This document shows positions 61,624-64,000 of a stretch of DNA of 64,000 bases, piece after piece (within the stretch, counting starts at the first letter, position 1; every line of letters begins with the position of its first letter). Location: positions 62,001-126,000 of the forward strand of contig NZ_DASZBU010000005.1 of the NCBI RefSeq assembly GCF_035943815.1, given 5' to 3'. Source of the DNA: Frateuria_A sp035943815 (GTDB lineage Bacteria > Pseudomonadota > Gammaproteobacteria > Xanthomonadales > Rhodanobacteraceae). A program made the position numbers and the translations under genes. The notes below the pieces were generated by a model. That model was not told where the DNA came from. It saw only the letters and a program-made list of their open reading frames with translations, and searched no databases.

Positions 61624-61643
61624 GTGTCAAGCACACTTGACAC
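61624..61643 (+). promoter_or_regulatory. Palindromic operator GTGTCAAG-CACA-CTTGACAC
   Basis: Perfect 8-bp arms around CACA, placed just after the -10, i.e. over the expected start site; a related CTTGACAGGTGTGCAAG overlaps the -35 (61592-61608). This is a classic repressor position. The likely binder is the XRE regulator encoded at the end of the same operon, by inference. Confidence 0.65.
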
Positions 61644-61658
61644 GGACGGGAGTAGATC

Positions 61659-62576
61659 ATGCGCAACAAGCTCAACCGCTTCATCATCACGGCCTGCAGC
61701 CTGGCTCTGGTGGGCCTGGCGACGCAGCCGGCCCGGGCCGCCGAGGCGGGCACCCTGCAGGTCGGCACTCTTTCGGCGCAGAAGCACGGCAGCCATGGGC
61801 AGCCGGTGATCCTGATCCCCGGCCTGAGCAGCGGCGCGTGGGCCTGGGCGCAGACTGTCCCCGGCCTGGCGAAGAACCACGTGGTCTACACGGTCACCCT
61901 GGCCGGCTTCGACGGCACCCCGGCGCCCGGTGGCGGCGATTACCTTGCGCAGGCCGAACGCTCGCTCGTCCGCCTGATCGGCGAGCAGCACTTGGTCAAG
62001 CCCGTGCTGGTCGGCCACAGCCTCGGCGGCACGCTGGCGCTCAAGCTGGCGAGCGAGCAGCCGCAGCTGCTCGGTGCGGTGGTCGCGGTCGACGGCCTGC
62101 CGGTGCTGCCGATGACCGAGAACCTGCCCGCCGCCCAACGCGTCGCGATGGCGCAGGCGATGAAGGCGCAGCTCGCCGCGGCCACGCCCGCGGCGTTCCA
62201 GGCGCAGCAGCTGGGCTACATGCGTTCGATCGGCACCATCGATCCGGCGCGCGCCGCGCAATACGCCGCGCTCAGCAGCCGCAGTGACCCCAAGGCGGTG
62301 GCCGAGTACGCAGCCGAGGATCTCGCGCTCGACTTCCGCGCGCAGATGAAGAACGCCACCGTGCCGATCCTGGAGATCTCGCCTTACTACGCCGCCGACG
62401 GCAAGGCCGCTGCGCAGCCCTATACCGAGGCGCAGAAGACGGCCTACTGGAAAAGCCTGCTCGGCGCGGCGCCGCATGCCGCGGTGGCCTCGATCAGTCC
62501 CTCGCGCCACTTCGCCATGCTCGACCAGCCGGCACAATTCCAGCAGACGCTGGATGGCTTCCTCAACTCGCTCTGA
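61659..62576 (+). CDS. Exported alpha/beta hydrolase
   Basis: 305 residues with signal peptide ending near ARAAEAG. Nucleophile S121 in VGHSLGGTLALKLA, oxyanion block LIPGLSSGAWAWAQ, acid and His in EISPYYAADGKAA and ISPSRHFAMLDQP. It belongs to the general hydrolase fold (esterase or haloalkane-dehalogenase-like), with unknown substrate. First gene of an operator-controlled operon. The next gene begins 10 bases later. Confidence 0.88.
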   Translation: MRNKLNRFIITACSLALVGLATQPARAAEAGTLQVGTLSAQKHGSHGQPVILIPGLSSGAWAWAQTVPGLAKNHVVYTVTLAGFDGTPAPGGGDYLAQAERSLVRLIGEQHLVKPVLVGHSLGGTLALKLASEQPQLLGAVVAVDGLPVLPMTENLPAAQRVAMAQAMKAQLAAATPAAFQAQQLGYMRSIGTIDPARAAQYAALSSRSDPKAVAEYAAEDLALDFRAQMKNATVPILEISPYYAADGKAAAQPYTEAQKTAYWKSLLGAAPHAAVASISPSRHFAMLDQPAQFQQTLDGFLNSL

Positions 62577-62586
62577 GCCCCCAGTC

Positions 62587-63192
62587 ATGGCCCGCCTCAA
62601 TCCGCGGCAATACCAGCGCCGGGTCGCCGTCGCGATGGTGCTTTATGTCGGCTTGATGCTGCTGGCCTGGCCGACCGTGCGCACCGCCGTCGACATGCCG
62701 CTGAAGGTGCTGCTGGCGCTGGCACCGCTGGGTCCCATGTTCTACATGATCGGCCTGATGGCGCGGCGCATCTTCCAGAGCGACGAACTGGAGCAGCGCA
62801 CGCACTTGGTCGCGCTGGGCGTGGCGACAGCCGTGGTGGGTGCCCTGAGCCTGGCGGGTGGGTTCCTCGCCGCGGCCAAGGTGCTCCAGACCGACGGCTC
62901 GATCCTGATCTGGGTGTTTCCCGTGATGACCATTTGCTACGGCATCACCCGGTGGTGGGTCGGACGGCGCTATGGCATGACCGTAACCTGCGAGGACAGC
63001 CGCGGCACGTCGCCACTGCGCTTCCTGCTGGGCGCCATGACGTCGGCGGCAGTGGCCTGGTTAGGCCGCGGCTCTCTGAGCGAGCTGCAACTGGGCGTGC
63101 TGTGCGGCATGAGTGGCGGCTTCCTGCTGGTTGGCCTCGGCTTCTTCGTCGCCCGCCGGCTCGACCGGCGCGCGCCGCCGCGGGAGGACTGA
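62587..63192 (+). CDS. Integral membrane protein of a paralogous pair
   Basis: 201 residues from ATG 62587. Several membrane helices (about 12-32, 36-55, 75-100, 107-125, 140-160, 165-188). After the second segment it carries the polar motif RRIFQSDELEQRTHLVALG, which recurs in the following gene as REQDELERQTDLQALA. I do not recognise an enzyme or transporter signature. The operon location suggests a role in envelope sensing or resistance linked to the XRE regulator. Confidence 0.75.
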   Translation: MARLNPRQYQRRVAVAMVLYVGLMLLAWPTVRTAVDMPLKVLLALAPLGPMFYMIGLMARRIFQSDELEQRTHLVALGVATAVVGALSLAGGFLAAAKVLQTDGSILIWVFPVMTICYGITRWWVGRRYGMTVTCEDSRGTSPLRFLLGAMTSAAVAWLGRGSLSELQLGVLCGMSGGFLLVGLGFFVARRLDRRAPPRED

Positions 63193-63195
63193 GCG

Positions 63196-63597
63196 ATGCG
63201 GCCCGTGCACAAGCGCTACCTGCGCCGGTTCCTGCCGGCGATGGGCGGCTACGTCGCATTGATCGGGCTGTACGGCTGGCTGGTACCGCGCACCGAAAGC
63301 GTGGCCCTGCGCGCCCTGCTGGCGATGTTGCCGATGCTGCCCGTGTTGCTGGCGATTCGTGCGGTCGCGCTGGTGATCCGCGAGCAGGACGAGCTGGAAC
63401 GCCAGACCGACCTGCAGGCGCTCGCTATGGCGGCGGTGCTGATCTCGTGTGGTTTCCTCAGCTTCGGGTTGCTGCTCAGTGCCGGCGTGGTGCGGGGAGT
63501 GCCGGCCGAATGGGTCGCGCTGCTGGTGCTGCCGTGCTTTTTCTGGGTGTTCGGGCTGACCAAGCTCGTGCTGGTCCTGCGGCTGCGCGTCCGATGA
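63196..63597 (+). CDS. Integral membrane protein, second of the paralogous pair
   Basis: 133 residues, four membrane helices (about 13-30, 36-58, 74-95, 103-125). The motif REQDELERQTDLQAL matches that of the preceding protein (see 62587-63192), suggesting duplication of one module followed by loss or gain of the C-terminal part. Stop overlaps the XRE start (ATGA). Membrane proteins of this sort, next to a small XRE regulator, are common in bacteria, with unknown role. Confidence 0.78.
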   Translation: MRPVHKRYLRRFLPAMGGYVALIGLYGWLVPRTESVALRALLAMLPMLPVLLAIRAVALVIREQDELERQTDLQALAMAAVLISCGFLSFGLLLSAGVVRGVPAEWVALLVLPCFFWVFGLTKLVLVLRLRVR

Positions 63598-63785
63598 AGA
63601 ACCAGGTGCGCGACTTGCGCGGCGAGCACGGCTGGTCGCAGGCCGACCTGGCCGAGCGGTTGGACGTATCGCGCCAGACGGTCAACGCGATCGAGACTGG
63701 CAAGTACGACCCCAGCCTGCCGCTGGCGTTCAAGATCGCGCGGCTGTTTGGGCGGTCGATCGAGGTGATCTTCGAGCCGGACTGA
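63594..63785 (+). CDS. Small XRE-family transcriptional regulator
   Basis: 63 residues, almost only a helix-turn-helix: LRGEHGWSQADLAERLDVSR and QTVNAIETGKYDPSLPLAFK. The ending FGRSIEVIFEPD is a common tail of this Cro-like group. It overlaps the previous stop. Probably binds the palindrome at 61624-61643 and controls its own operon. Confidence 0.9.
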   Translation: MKNQVRDLRGEHGWSQADLAERLDVSRQTVNAIETGKYDPSLPLAFKIARLFGRSIEVIFEPD

Positions 63786-63808
63786 CGCACGAACCAAGGA
63801 GTGAAGGT

Positions 63809-64000
63809 ATGGCCAAGTTGCTCGACCGCTACGCCCGCCACAGGGCCGCCGACCACGGTGATGGCGATTTCCGCGCCGCTGGTCGCCCTGTCGCCAATAC
63901 AGGGAAGGGTCGCGGTGGTGCCCATCGCGACGCCGCCGCGGGTATGGGTGGGTTGCTGCGTGGCGGCGCAGCCGTGGGCGTCGCTGGAATATCGCTGCTG
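63809..64000 (+). CDS. Unidentified gene, N-terminal part (partial)
   Basis: 64 codons open to the window edge from ATG 63809, with GGAGTG and GAAGG directly before it, a strong ribosome site 23 bases after the XRE stop. The product begins MAKLLDRYARHRAADHGDGD and becomes glycine- and alanine-rich with a hydrophobic run at the end (AAVGVAGISLL). No family recognised; the rest lies outside the window. Confidence 0.5.
   Translation, partial: MAKLLDRYARHRAADHGDGDFRAAGRPVANTGKGRGGAHRDAAAGMGGLLRGGAAVGVAGISLL

Larger units (their letters stand above)
61223..61658. other. Divergent control region of the fimbrial and hydrolase operons
   Basis: 436 bases. Carries a candidate sigma-54 promoter for the pilin (61366-61382, minus), and the hydrolase promoter and operator (61593-61643, plus). 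A frame at 61336-61596 lacks any gene character. Confidence 0.6.

Overview
High-GC proteobacterial chromosome segment with dense genes, many start/stop overlaps and no plasmid, prophage or transposase gene. The best taxonomic pointers are a type II secretion operon in the order E-F-G-H-I-J-K-L-M-N-D, which is the Xanthomonas Xps layout, a XanB-type bifunctional mannose enzyme, and an E. coli-like but GC-rich housekeeping set. I infer a member of the Xanthomonadales/Lysobacterales, probably Rhodanobacteraceae or a near relative. The genus cannot be fixed from the sequence alone.

Layout. 1-4.2 kb: tail of a membrane glycosyltransferase-like gene, a small TPR gene, an LpxL/HtrB-type acyltransferase, dtd and rpoD. 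4.3-4.6 kb: a tRNA-Ile(CAU) gene split by a 249-nt group I intron, the most striking element here. 4.7-9.0 kb: monomeric isocitrate dehydrogenase, a TraB/GumN protein and an aldo/keto reductase. 9.1-16.8 kb: a possible 57-aa gene, GH3 beta-glucosidase, a LysR regulator overlapping frmA, a NYN-domain protein, an exported methyltransferase-like protein, rluE and a methyltransferase. 17.2-29.8 kb: tatD and the complete Xps-type secretion operon. 29.9-36.7 kb: hrpB, an ArsR-like regulator, an alpha/beta hydrolase and an M1 aminopeptidase. 36.9-40.7 kb: MarR regulator plus FUSC/DUF1656/HlyD efflux operon. 40.8-47.3 kb: GNAT enzyme, DUF465 protein, ttcA, aromatic aminotransferase, rdgC, a zinc metallopeptidase and xanB. 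47.3-55.3 kb: M28 peptidase, a secreted helical protein with a possible Fe-S regulator, dbpA, rluF, a two-gene ABC-2 exporter and ferredoxin-NADP reductase. 55.6-61.2 kb: a chaperone-usher fimbrial locus. 61.6-64 kb: an operator-controlled operon of an exported hydrolase, two related membrane proteins and a 63-aa XRE regulator, followed by an incomplete gene.

How the parts work together. The secretion operon could export enzymes such as the signal-peptide-bearing peptidases seen here, although substrates cannot be assigned from sequence. The fimbrial locus has one major pilin, one chaperone, one usher and one putative tip adhesin in a single direction. A candidate sigma-54 promoter lies upstream, and a 13-bp hairpin between pilin and chaperone could give excess pilin. 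An orphan pilin-like gene meets the adhesin stop-to-stop. The efflux operon lies behind a MarR gene with a good sigma-70 promoter.

Repeats. A 182-bp element occurs twice in opposite orientation about 16.4 kb apart (16937-17118 and 33521-33703). Short hairpin motifs recur in gaps between genes. No CRISPR array or insertion sequence was seen.
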